Position numbers and translations under genes: made by a program. Below are positions 26,772 through 35,249 of a DNA stretch of 64,000 nucleotides, one piece after another. The DNA is from Paracoccus alkenifer (lineage in GTDB: Bacteria > Pseudomonadota > Alphaproteobacteria > Rhodobacterales > Rhodobacteraceae), in contig NZ_FNXG01000004.1 in assembly GCF_900108405.1 (NCBI RefSeq), forward strand, positions 248,001 to 312,000. The letters run 5' to 3'. Position 1 is the first letter of the stretch; each line of letters starts with the position of its first letter. The notes under the pieces were generated by a model. That model was not told the DNA's origin. It saw only the letters and a program-made list of their open reading frames with translations, and did no database searches.

Positions 26772-27742
26772 TCGGGCACTCCGGTCTGTGGAAAGCGGCG
26801 GACGGTGGCCTCTACGATGTCTTGCAGTGCGCGCAGGGTGTCAGGGGCAATCTCCAGCAACCGGCCCCCGGCGGCCGTCAGCGGGACGGTGCCGGGTTCC
26901 GGCAGGCGCTGGTGGATCACCGCCACATGGGTCAGCGCCACCACCAGCGCGCCCAGATCGCTGAAATGGATCGGGTCCAGCGCCCCCGCGTCGTCCCGCC
27001 CGAACAGCTGCTCGCGCGAGGTCACGCCGGGGATCCGCCCCGATTCGGCAGCACGGGCAACGGCGGCCATCGCCTGCCCGCCGGGGATCAGGTAGATCGG
27101 CCCGACGCCCGGCACGGCCAGCGCGCGGCGCAGGATCTGCTCTTCCCACAGGGTCGGCAGGTCGCGGTCGATGCGGTCCAGCCAGCCCTCGGGGTCGTCC
27201 AGAGGATGCCAGCTTTCATAAAGATAGATGCGCAGGTCGGGACGGGCCTGCCGCGCCAGCAGCGCCCATTGCGCAAGGTAATGCGCCGAATGGAACCAGC
27301 GGATCGCGGCTTTCAGCTCGACCATCTCGGTCAGGACCAGCACATCGGCCCAGCCAGATTCCAGCACCTGCCGCACGGGGCGGAAATGCGGATGCGCGTT
27401 TTCGGCGTCAAAGCCGGGCACGGATTCGTCACCCTGCCAGTGGTGCTTGAGCGAGGCGCCCCAGCCCAGCTGCGCCGCATGGTCCTGGCCCCCCAGCGCA
27501 CCCCCCAGCGCGGCGGCCAGCGCCGGCATGTCGCGACCCACAAGGCTGTGACCCAGATGATAGACATTGACCGGCGGCACCGGCGCCGCCAGCGGCGGCA
27601 ACGCGGCACGGTAATCCTCGGGCGTCAGCGGCGGCGGCATCGGCGGCCCGGCCTGACGGCGCCGCCGCAATCCAAGCGCCGCAGCCCCGCCCGCGGCCAT
27701 CAGCGCCAAAGCGCCCAGCAGCCCGTTGCGCCTGTTAACCAT
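26768..27742 (-). CDS. Membrane-anchored SGNH/GDSL-like protein, function unknown
   Basis: 324-residue protein. An N-terminal anchor or signal (RRNGLLGALALMAAGGAAAL) is followed by a Pro-rich linker and, near residue 60, NVYHLGHSLVGRDMPALAAA, which looks like SGNH block I with GHSL in place of GDSL. Block-like stretches ADVLVLTEMVELKAAIRWFH and, near the end, LDPIHFSDLGALVVALTHVA give a candidate Asp/His pair. It could be an O-acetyl esterase or transferase acting on glycan in the periplasm, but the assignment is by pattern only. It is coupled to the downstream glycosyltransferase. Confidence 0.6.
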   Translation of the reverse strand: MVNRRNGLLGALALMAAGGAAALGLRRRRQAGPPMPPPLTPEDYRAALPPLAAPVPPVNVYHLGHSLVGRDMPALAAALGGALGGQDHAAQLGWGASLKHHWQGDESVPGFDAENAHPHFRPVRQVLESGWADVLVLTEMVELKAAIRWFHSAHYLAQWALLARQARPDLRIYLYESWHPLDDPEGWLDRIDRDLPTLWEEQILRRALAVPGVGPIYLIPGGQAMAAVARAAESGRIPGVTSREQLFGRDDAGALDPIHFSDLGALVVALTHVAVIHQRLPEPGTVPLTAAGGRLLEIAPDTLRALQDIVEATVRRFPQTGVPE

Positions 27743-27908
27743 GGTTGCCTTGGTCCTGCATTTGCTGTTCCGTATTCGTGATCCCTACCCCAAACCAGAC
27801 TATGCAGGAGTATGCTGCGGATGCCAGAACCCGCCGATGCGAGGCTGCTGATTCATGCACCCGTGTCCCTGCACCGGGAAACGGGAAGGGTGTGCGGGAA
27901 ACCGTAAA

Positions 27909-29084
27909 ATGCACCAACCCCGCCTGATCATGTTCGCGCCCGCCCCGGTCCTGCGGATGGGCAACCGGCTGCGGCTGGACGTGAAATTCGTCGAGGGTGT
28001 GGCCCAGCATTGCGAGGCATGGCCCGGCCCGGTCAGCTGCGTGCTGCGCGAGGGCTGCGGCGACATTCCCTTTGGCGCTGAATATGCCCTCGATGCGCTG
28101 CCGTTCGACCTGCGCATCCTGGGCCGGCACGAGCCGGTGGCCCTTGGCCATGTCGAGGGCGCCGATGTGATCCTTGCCGACGCGGATGACACGAATCTTT
28201 TGTCGCTGGTGCCGCTGGCCCGGCAGGCGGGCGCGAAAATCGCCTATGTGATCGAATACACGCTGCAAACGCGGATGCAGATCCTGATGCTGGACCGGCA
28301 GCGCAGCCCCCTGCGCAAGCTGCGCGGGGCGGCGTGGCTGCTGCATCAGGAACGGCGCCGGCGCCGGGCCATGCACCAGGCCGATGCGCTGCAATGCAAC
28401 GGCTATCCCGCCGCCGAAAGCTATGGACGGCTGAACGGCAATGCGATGACCTATATGGACGGGCGCCTGACGCCCGAGGTGCTGGCGACGCCGGCCGACA
28501 TCAAGGCGCGGCAGCAGCACCTGCGCAGCGGCGCCCCGCTGCGGCTGATCCATTCCGGCCGGCTTGAGCCGATGAAGGGCGCGCAGGATCTGCTGCCGGT
28601 GATGCGCGAACTGGCCCGGCTGGGGGTGACGGCCGAGCTGGACATCTACGGCAGCGGCAGCGAAGCCCCTGCCATCGCCGCCGGGCTGGCTGAATTCGAC
28701 GGCCGGGTGCGCCTGCACCCGCCGGTCGATTTCCGCAACACCCTGACCCGGCTGAACCGCGAAAGCGCCGACCTGTTCCTGTCGTGCCACCGTCAGTCCG
28801 ACCCCTCGTGCACCTATATCGAGGCGATGGGCGGCGGGCTGGCGGTCGTGGGCTACGCCAATGCGATGTGGCGCCGGATGGCCGAGCTTTCGCAGGCAGG
28901 TCTGCACGCGCCGCTGGGATCGGTGGCCGGGCTGGCGGGCAGGATCGCCACGCTGGACAAGGACCGCGAAACCCTGATCGAGATGGGCGACAAGGCGCTG
29001 GGTTTTGCCTCGGCGCGTCTGTTCCAGGACGAGTTCAGGCGCCGGATGCAGCATCTGCGCGAACTGGTTCCTGCAACAGGCTGA
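27909..29084 (+). CDS. Glycosyltransferase, GT-B fold (family 4-like)
   Basis: 391-residue GT-B enzyme. The second Rossmann domain is clear: LRLIHSGRLEPMKGAQDLLP at about residues 215-234 (family 4 SGRL-KG motif), ELDIYGSGSEAPAIAAGL, and the nucleotide-binding SCHRQSDPSCTYIEAMGGGL in place of the usual ExxGxxxxE region. The start at 27909 has alternatives; an upstream in-frame ATG adds 18 residues and MFAPAP lies 8 residues downstream. It is the only plus-strand gene in this part, and its last 50 bp overlap the 3' end of the phosphopantetheinyl transferase gene on the other strand. Confidence 0.82.
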   Translation: MHQPRLIMFAPAPVLRMGNRLRLDVKFVEGVAQHCEAWPGPVSCVLREGCGDIPFGAEYALDALPFDLRILGRHEPVALGHVEGADVILADADDTNLLSLVPLARQAGAKIAYVIEYTLQTRMQILMLDRQRSPLRKLRGAAWLLHQERRRRRAMHQADALQCNGYPAAESYGRLNGNAMTYMDGRLTPEVLATPADIKARQQHLRSGAPLRLIHSGRLEPMKGAQDLLPVMRELARLGVTAELDIYGSGSEAPAIAAGLAEFDGRVRLHPPVDFRNTLTRLNRESADLFLSCHRQSDPSCTYIEAMGGGLAVVGYANAMWRRMAELSQAGLHAPLGSVAGLAGRIATLDKDRETLIEMGDKALGFASARLFQDEFRRRMQHLRELVPATG

Positions 29085-29745
29085 AGCCGGCAAGGATCAG
29101 CCCCTCGGCAAAGGCAAAGCGGCCGTGCAGCACCCGACCCTTGGCAAAAGGCGCGACGGGGCACAGGAAACGCGCGGTCAGGGCGGCGGTGCCGGGTTCG
29201 ACGCGCACCGTCAGCGCGTCGAACCCGAACAGCGTCCTGCTGAGCGGATACTGGCATTTGTAAGCGGCCTCTTTGGCGGCAAAGATCAGCCGCGCCCAGC
29301 GCAGGGGCCGGTCGCGGCCACAGATCCAGCCGCGTTCGTCGCTGTCGCAGATCAGCGGCAGCAGATCGCCGGGCAGATCCTCGTCCGGCTCGGCGTCCAG
29401 CCCCAGCGCCAAGGTGTCGGCGCGCGCGGCCACGGCCAAGGCCAGCGTGCCGTGGTGGGTGATGCTGCCGGTGACGCCTGCGGGCCAGATCGGCGCGCGG
29501 TCCGCGCCCATCGGGATCGGGCTTGCGGGCAGGCCCAGCCCGGCCATCGCCTGCCGCGCGGCGTGACGGCCGGCGGCGAATTCGGCCTGCCGTGCGGGGA
29601 CGGCGCGCGCCATCGCGGCGCATTCCATCCCCAGCAGAGGCCCGCCCTGCCCGACCACGCAGGCGCCGACGCCGATGCCGGGCGGAAACAGCGCCGCTAA
29701 CGTGCGGGCGGCGCTGCCCTTGGTCAGGACGGCCTCAGCCGCCAT
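29035..29745 (-). CDS. 4'-Phosphopantetheinyl transferase (EntD/Sfp type)
   Basis: 236-residue enzyme that attaches the phosphopantetheine arm to the carrier domains of the neighbouring NRPS and PKS. Motifs: PIPMGADRAPIWPAGVTGSI followed by THHG (substrate/CoA loop), LGLDAEPDEDLPGD (Mg-binding Asp) and RLIFAAKEAAYKCQYPLS (the (W/F)xxKEAxxK signature). The start at 29745 lies 11 bp inside the end of the NRPS gene, so it is translationally coupled to it. Its position right after the NRPS makes these carrier proteins its likely targets. Confidence 0.9.
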   Translation of the reverse strand: MAAEAVLTKGSAARTLAALFPPGIGVGACVVGQGGPLLGMECAAMARAVPARQAEFAAGRHAARQAMAGLGLPASPIPMGADRAPIWPAGVTGSITHHGTLALAVAARADTLALGLDAEPDEDLPGDLLPLICDSDERGWICGRDRPLRWARLIFAAKEAAYKCQYPLSRTLFGFDALTVRVEPGTAALTARFLCPVAPFAKGRVLHGRFAFAEGLILAGFSLLQEPVRADAASGA

Positions 29746-32700
29746 CGCGCTGCGCCCGCAGCGCGCGGCGCCGCGCGATGGCGTCGGCGCGGGCGGTTTC
29801 CTCGGCGGCTTCGGCCTGCTTGCGGGCGGTGTCGTCCACCGCACCGCCCGACAGATGCGCGGCCAGCGATTCCAGCGTCGGGAAGCGGAAGATGTCGGTG
29901 ATCGACAGCCGCACGCCGCCCCCCAGCGCCGCGCGGATTTCCCGGTGCGCCTGCACCGCCAGCAGCGAATGCCCGCCCAGCGCAAAGAAATTGTCGCGCG
30001 AGCCGATCCGCGGCCGGTTCAGCACCCGCGCCCAGACCGCGGCAATGGTCGCCTCGGTCCCGTCCGAGGGGGCCACGAAATCCTCGGCCACCGCATCGGC
30101 GCTTTCCACCACATCGGGCAGCGCCTTGCGGTCCACCTTGCGGTTGGGGGTCAGCGGGAACTCGGCCAGCCGCACGAAATGCCCCGGCACCATATGCGGG
30201 GGCAGACGCTCGGCCAGATGGCGCTTGACCGTATCGGTCGACAACTGGTGATCGCCGGTCAGATAGGCGATCAGCCGCAGGTCGCCCGGGGCCATCTCGC
30301 GGCAGATCACCACTGCCTGACGGACGCCGGCGCATTCCTCGGCGGCGGCCTCGATCTCGCCCAACTCGATGCGATAGCCGCGCAGCTTGACCTGATGGTC
30401 CGCGCGGCCAAGGAATTCCAGCTTGGCCCCGCCCTGCCCGTCGGGACGCCAGCGCACCAGATCGCCGGTGCCATAGATGCGGCCCGGGGCAAAGGGGTTG
30501 GGCCGGAACCGGTCCTCGGTCAGGTCGGGGCGCTGCCAATAGCCGCGGGCCACGCCCTCGCCGCCGATCCACAATTCGCCCTCGGCGCCCAGGGGCACGG
30601 GCTGGCCGTCCTCGTCCAGCACATAGCACTGGGTGTTGGCAAAGGGGGTGCCGATGCTGACCACCGGGTCGGTGACCCCGGCGGGGGCGGTGGTGGACCA
30701 GACCGTGGTTTCGGTCGGGCCATACATGTTGGTGATCCGGCGCGCGCCCGCACGGGTCAGGTCGGCGACCAGCGACGCCGGCAGCGCCTCGCCCCCAAGG
30801 ATCAGGTGGCGCAGGTTGCCCATGGCGGCACGGGCGTCGTCGTTCATGGCGATCATCCGCGCCATCGAGGGCGTGCACTGCATATGCGTGGCGCCGTAGC
30901 GGGTGATCTGCGCGGCGATCGACCAGTCGCCCTCGGCCAGTTCCGGCGCCTCGTTGCTGCGGCGCAGGATCTCGGCCAGCGGGGCCAGCCCCTCCAGCAC
31001 GGTGTCGCAGGGCAGGCCATAGTCGATCAGGCAGGCGATTTCATCGACCCCGATGCGCTTGAGCTGCTCGACCCGCGCCAGCCCGTCCTCGACGGTGCCG
31101 AACAGGCCCGAATCCTCGAAATAGCGCTGGAAGGCGAAATCGAGGATCGCCTCGGTTTCCTCGGCATCAAGGCTGCGCAGGTCGATGTCCATCGGGTTGG
31201 TCACGCCCTGCGGTTTCTTGAAGGCAGGGAAGGCCCAGGCGTATTGCTTGACCAGCGCGGCGGCGGATCGCAGGTAATCCTTCATCGGGCCGCGGGCGCG
31301 GTCGCGCGCCACCTCGCGGTCATGGCAGATATAGCTGTGCAGCATCAGCGTGACCTTGAAATCCGCCGGATCACGGCCGGATTTGCGCAGCGCCTCGTGG
31401 TAGATGGCGATCTTTTCGCCGACCTCGTCAACGGACTGGCCCAGCAGGTGGGTCAGCACGTTGGCGCCGATCTCGCCTGCCTCGCGCCAGGTGTCGGGGT
31501 TGCCGGCGGTGGTCACCCAGATCGCCAGTTCGCGGCTGACCGGGCGCGGCTGCGTCACCACATCGACCATGCGCCCGTCGTTCAGCGGAAAGGGCACCGC
31601 CTCGCCCCGCCACATCCGGCGCAGCTTGTCGATGGTGTCATACATCGCCGCCTTGTTGTTCGGCGGGCCGTTTTCCGGGCGCAGCACGAAATCCTCGGGG
31701 TGCCAGCCGGACGCGATGCCCAGCGCCGTGCGCCCGTTGGTCAGGTTGTCGATGACCGCCCATTCCTCGGCCACCCGGATCGGGTGATGCAGCGGCGCCA
31801 CGCAAGACCCGGCGCGAACCTCAAGGTTGGTCGTGACCGCCGCCACCGCCGCCCCGGTGACCGAGGGGTTCGGATAGGGGCCGCCAAAGGCGTGGAAATG
31901 CCGTTCCGGCGTCCAGACGGCGCAGAACCCGTGCTGGTCGGCGAACTTCGCCCCTTCCAGCAGCACGCGGTATTTCTGCCGCCCGACGCCATCGTCGTTG
32001 CCCCAGTAGAACAGGCTGAAATCCATCTTGCGGGCGCTGATCCGGCTGCCGGCAGAGACCAGCGCGCGCTCTTCCTCGCCCATCAGCACGACGTGATAGC
32101 CGCGGGCCAGCGTCCAGAACAGTTCCAGCACCGAGATGTCGAAGGACAGCGAGGTCACCGCCAGCCACACCCGCCCGTCGCTGTCGGGGATGCGCTGGTC
32201 CATGCCGACAAAGAAATTCGTCGCGTTGCGGTGTTCCAGCAGCACCCCCTTGGGGCGGCCGGTCGAACCCGAGGTATAGATCAGATAGGCCAGATCATCC
32301 GGGGCGGCGCCGCCTTCGGGGTTGGTTTCCGGCATCGCGGCCAGCCGCGGCTCGGCGTCCAGCACCAGCAGTTCCGCATCGCTGTCGGGCAGCGCCGGTT
32401 CCAGCGCGGTTTCGGTGATGATGACCGGGGCGCCGGAATCCTCGACATACAGCGCGATGCGGTCGGCGGGATAGGCCGGGTCCAGCGGCAGATAGGCGCC
32501 GCCGGCCTTGAGGATGCCCAGCGCCCCCACCAGCAGCAGGGGCGAGCGGCGCAGGTTCAGCCCGACCACCGTGCCCGGCCCCACCCCCATCTGCCGCAGC
32601 AGATGCGCCAGCCGGTTCGCGCGGGCGTTCAGCTGGGCATAGGTCAGGGTGCTGTCTTCATGCGACAGCGCGGCGCCGCCGGGGGTGCGGGCGGCCTGCG

Positions 32701-34288
32701 CCTCGAACGCGCGATGGATCGAGTGGTCGGGGACGGCGCAGGCGGTGTCGTTCCATGCGCTCAGCAGCAGTTGGCGTTCGGCCTCGGGCATCGCGGGGAT
32801 GGAGGCAGCATCGGCGTCGCCGGCGGTCGCGGCAACCGCAGCGGTGAAATGCGCCAGCCGCGCGGCCAGCAGCTGCGCGCCCATGCGGTCGATGCGGGAC
32901 AAATCGGCCAGCAGCCGCCCGTCGGCCGTCACAGTCAGCACGGTGCCGAGGACCGGGCGGTTCGCGTCGGACCAGCCGATGGCGGGGACCGGCGCGGGGC
33001 CGATGGCGGGGTCGCGCAGGGGCAGGTCCACGGCGAATTCGGGCCAGCGGCGGGCGCGCTGGAACCCCTGTTCGGCGTCTGCCGCGATCCGATCCAACGT
33101 GCCAGAGCCGGGCAGCGGCAGCGGCGCCCAGCCCGACAGATACCCCGGCAGCCGCGGCGCATTGCCATCGGCAAAGGCCAGATACACACGCTCGCGCCCC
33201 GCCAGCTGCGCGGCCCACAGCGCCAGCGCCGAGGGCGTCGCGGCGGCGCCCAGCGGATATTCCTGCCAATCGGCAGCGCCGCGCGCCGGCTGCGCAAAGG
33301 GCAGCGCGGCGGGCTCAGCGGTCAGCGCGCGGCGGAATGCGCCCTCGCCCCCGACCACCGCGGCGATGGCATCATCAATCCGCGTAACCTCATCGGCAGA
33401 GGCAGAGGCCAGCACATCGCCCACCCGCGCCGCGTCCGGGGCGGCGACCTCGGCCCCGTCCATCTCGCGCAGGCCGGACAGGCGCACCGCGCCCGCAACG
33501 CAGGCGACGGTCAGGCCGGTGTCATCGGCGGCCAGAACGGTGCCGGGCGCACCCGTCCCCTCGACCGGCTCGGCCGTGCGGACAGCCAGCAGCCGCCCGC
33601 CCAGCCACAGCTTGGGCAGCGCCAGAGGGTTGGCAAAATCGCCGTGGTCAAGCGCGCGCACCAGCCGCGCCACCTCGGCCGCCGGGCGGTCAAAGCCCAG
33701 CCGCCCAGCTGCCGCGGGCCGCTTGTCGCGGGGGTGATAGCTGCGCTGCGACAGATCCTGCGGGCGCCGGGCGGGGTTGCCTGCGACCAGCGCCTCGGCC
33801 AGCTCGGGGAAGCTGTCCACCGCGGCCTCCCACGCGCGGGCGTTCAGGGTCAGGGTGGTGTCGTCCGGCGCGATCTCGAAGTCGCGGGCGACCAGGATGT
33901 CGCCCTCGTCGATGCCGCCCTCGATCATGTGCCAGGTGATGCCGTGGCGCGGCTCACCCCCCAGAATCGCCCAGACAGGCGCGTTCAGCCCGGCATGGCG
34001 CGGCAGCGGGCCGTCGTGAAAGTTCACGGCCCCGCGCCGCGCGCCGCCCAGCAGCGACTGCGGGATGATCGACAGGTTCGCCACGCTGAGCAGCCAGTCG
34101 TAATCCAGCCCCTCGGGGGTGCGCAGATCGTCCTGCGCGCGCAGCGGGATGCCCCGACCCTCGGCCCAGCGGGCGATGTCGGGGTTGCGCGTCGCAACCG
34201 CCGTGATGGTCAGGCCGCGCCCCAGCCAATGCTCGGCGCATTGGACCAGAAGCGATTCGTTACCGATGAATAGCGCCGAAGTGGACAT
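29735..34288 (-). CDS. Non-ribosomal peptide synthetase: formyltransferase - degenerate C - A(interrupted by luciferase-like monooxygenase) - PCP
   Basis: 1517 residues. Domains: formyltransferase about 1-290 (NFHDGPLPRHAGLNAPVWAI with Asn89/His91; DEGDIL with Asp130); a C-domain remnant about 325-510 that lacks HHxxxDG; adenylation N-part about 528-735 (A3 YTSGSTGRPKG, A4 SFDISVLELF); a luciferase-like monooxygenase about 755-1110 (MDFSLFYWGNDDGVGRQKYR, AVWTPERHFHAFGGPYPNPS), of the MupA/Atu3671-type LLM family; adenylation C-part about 1112-1391 (A5 NMYGPTE, A7 YGTGDL, A8 RGYRIELGEIE, A10 NRKVDRKAL); PCP about 1409-1480 with Ser1441 in LGGHSLL. The pocket residues I read are D-I-L-Q-I-G-M-V-W-K, close to the glycine code. 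ATG at 34288 is 10 bp after the upstream glycosyltransferase. Predicted role: load and formylate (and perhaps oxidise) glycine for the PKS. Confidence 0.9.
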   Translation of the reverse strand: MSTSALFIGNESLLVQCAEHWLGRGLTITAVATRNPDIARWAEGRGIPLRAQDDLRTPEGLDYDWLLSVANLSIIPQSLLGGARRGAVNFHDGPLPRHAGLNAPVWAILGGEPRHGITWHMIEGGIDEGDILVARDFEIAPDDTTLTLNARAWEAAVDSFPELAEALVAGNPARRPQDLSQRSYHPRDKRPAAAGRLGFDRPAAEVARLVRALDHGDFANPLALPKLWLGGRLLAVRTAEPVEGTGAPGTVLAADDTGLTVACVAGAVRLSGLREMDGAEVAAPDAARVGDVLASASADEVTRIDDAIAAVVGGEGAFRRALTAEPAALPFAQPARGAADWQEYPLGAAATPSALALWAAQLAGRERVYLAFADGNAPRLPGYLSGWAPLPLPGSGTLDRIAADAEQGFQRARRWPEFAVDLPLRDPAIGPAPVPAIGWSDANRPVLGTVLTVTADGRLLADLSRIDRMGAQLLAARLAHFTAAVAATAGDADAASIPAMPEAERQLLLSAWNDTACAVPDHSIHRAFEAQAARTPGGAALSHEDSTLTYAQLNARANRLAHLLRQMGVGPGTVVGLNLRRSPLLLVGALGILKAGGAYLPLDPAYPADRIALYVEDSGAPVIITETALEPALPDSDAELLVLDAEPRLAAMPETNPEGGAAPDDLAYLIYTSGSTGRPKGVLLEHRNATNFFVGMDQRIPDSDGRVWLAVTSLSFDISVLELFWTLARGYHVVLMGEEERALVSAGSRISARKMDFSLFYWGNDDGVGRQKYRVLLEGAKFADQHGFCAVWTPERHFHAFGGPYPNPSVTGAAVAAVTTNLEVRAGSCVAPLHHPIRVAEEWAVIDNLTNGRTALGIASGWHPEDFVLRPENGPPNNKAAMYDTIDKLRRMWRGEAVPFPLNDGRMVDVVTQPRPVSRELAIWVTTAGNPDTWREAGEIGANVLTHLLGQSVDEVGEKIAIYHEALRKSGRDPADFKVTLMLHSYICHDREVARDRARGPMKDYLRSAAALVKQYAWAFPAFKKPQGVTNPMDIDLRSLDAEETEAILDFAFQRYFEDSGLFGTVEDGLARVEQLKRIGVDEIACLIDYGLPCDTVLEGLAPLAEILRRSNEAPELAEGDWSIAAQITRYGATHMQCTPSMARMIAMNDDARAAMGNLRHLILGGEALPASLVADLTRAGARRITNMYGPTETTVWSTTAPAGVTDPVVSIGTPFANTQCYVLDEDGQPVPLGAEGELWIGGEGVARGYWQRPDLTEDRFRPNPFAPGRIYGTGDLVRWRPDGQGGAKLEFLGRADHQVKLRGYRIELGEIEAAAEECAGVRQAVVICREMAPGDLRLIAYLTGDHQLSTDTVKRHLAERLPPHMVPGHFVRLAEFPLTPNRKVDRKALPDVVESADAVAEDFVAPSDGTEATIAAVWARVLNRPRIGSRDNFFALGGHSLLAVQAHREIRAALGGGVRLSITDIFRFPTLESLAAHLSGGAVDDTARKQAEAAEETARADAIARRRALRAQRDGG

Positions 34289-34298
34289 GACAGACTCT

Positions 34299-35249
34299 CT
34301 ACCGACTTTCTTTCCGGGCCGGCTGGGGGCCGGCAAGCATATGGGCAACCATTTGCCGCGTGAAACCGGGCGCGGCCGCGCGCCGCCCCCGCAGCCGCGC
34401 GATCATGGATCCGGCGACCACCGCCGCCGTCGCGGCAATATAGCGCATCTGACCGTGGTTCTTGCGCCAGTAATGGCGGCGGCTGTCGAACCAGTAGTCC
34501 GGGGTCCGCGCCCAGGTCTTCATCCCCGTCGAGACCGAGCCGATATGCATCACCCGGCTGGCGGGCACGAAATCGGTCTGCCAGCCGGCGCGGGCGGCGC
34601 GCAGGCACAGGTCGGTTTCCTCGAAATAAAGAAAGAATTCCTCGTCGAAGATCCCGATCTCGTCCAGCATGTCCTGCCGCATCATCAGGCTGGCGCCGGC
34701 CACCCAGTCCATGCGCGTGGTCCGCTGGGGGATCGGCGGTGCCACCACATGGCGATGCAGCAGCCTGGTGATCGGGCCGGTCACTGCCGCGCCCTCGAAC
34801 TCGGACGCGACCGAGGGAAAGCGGAAACAGGCGTTGTGGGGATCACCCTCGGGGCCGTGGATATGGCTGCCGGCCATGCCGGTCTGCGGATGCGCCAGCA
34901 TGTAGTCCAGCAGCGCCCGCACCGCGCCCGGGGCCGGAAATGCGTCCGAGTTCAGCAGATAGACGAAATCCGGCCGCCGCCCGTCCGCCAGCCCGGCCCG
35001 GATCGCATGGTTGTTGCCGGCCCCGAAACCGCCGTTATGCCCCGATTGCAGCAGCCGCACCCGGTCCCAGCCGCGTTCGGCGATGCCGCGGGCGATGGCA
35101 CCCTCAGAGCCGTCGCCGCTGTCGTTGTCGACGATGGTGATGGCGCCGTCGATGCCCGCCATCGCCGCCACCAGCGCCTCGGCCGAGCGCAGGGTCATGT
35201 CCGGCGTGCGCCAGTTCAGGATGATCGCGTGCAATACCGCCATGGTCAT
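34299..35249 (-). CDS. Family 2 glycosyltransferase (rhamnosyltransferase-like), between PKS and NRPS
   Basis: 316-residue GT-A glycosyltransferase of the WbbL/rhamnosyltransferase type. Motifs: AIILNWRTPDMTLRSAEALV, ITIVDNDSGDGSEGAIARGI, GHNGGFGAGNNHAIRAGL, FVYLLNSDAFPAPGAVRALL (DxD equivalent NSD) and FDEEFFLYFEETDLCLRAAR (the ED catalytic region). The start overlaps the PKS stop by ATGA (35246-35249) and the NRPS starts 10 bp after its stop, so it must be co-expressed with both megasynthases. The acceptor may be the NRPS-PKS product or the lipid-linked glycan. Confidence 0.88.
   Translation of the reverse strand: MTMAVLHAIILNWRTPDMTLRSAEALVAAMAGIDGAITIVDNDSGDGSEGAIARGIAERGWDRVRLLQSGHNGGFGAGNNHAIRAGLADGRRPDFVYLLNSDAFPAPGAVRALLDYMLAHPQTGMAGSHIHGPEGDPHNACFRFPSVASEFEGAAVTGPITRLLHRHVVAPPIPQRTTRMDWVAGASLMMRQDMLDEIGIFDEEFFLYFEETDLCLRAARAGWQTDFVPASRVMHIGSVSTGMKTWARTPDYWFDSRRHYWRKNHGQMRYIAATAAVVAGSMIARLRGRRAAAPGFTRQMVAHMLAGPQPARKESR

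Noticed and set aside
27736..27748. TTAACCAT CtrA-like half and AACCATGGTT palindrome at the start of the SGNH-like gene
   Set aside because: It includes the ATG start codon itself, and the palindrome arises from the codons around it. No second TTAA is present.
29675..34273. A 1532-codon open frame on the plus strand opposite the NRPS gene
   Set aside because: Its translation is low-complexity Arg/Gln/His/Gly sequence with no domain, and it mirrors the third-position bias of the real gene. It is a high-GC shadow.
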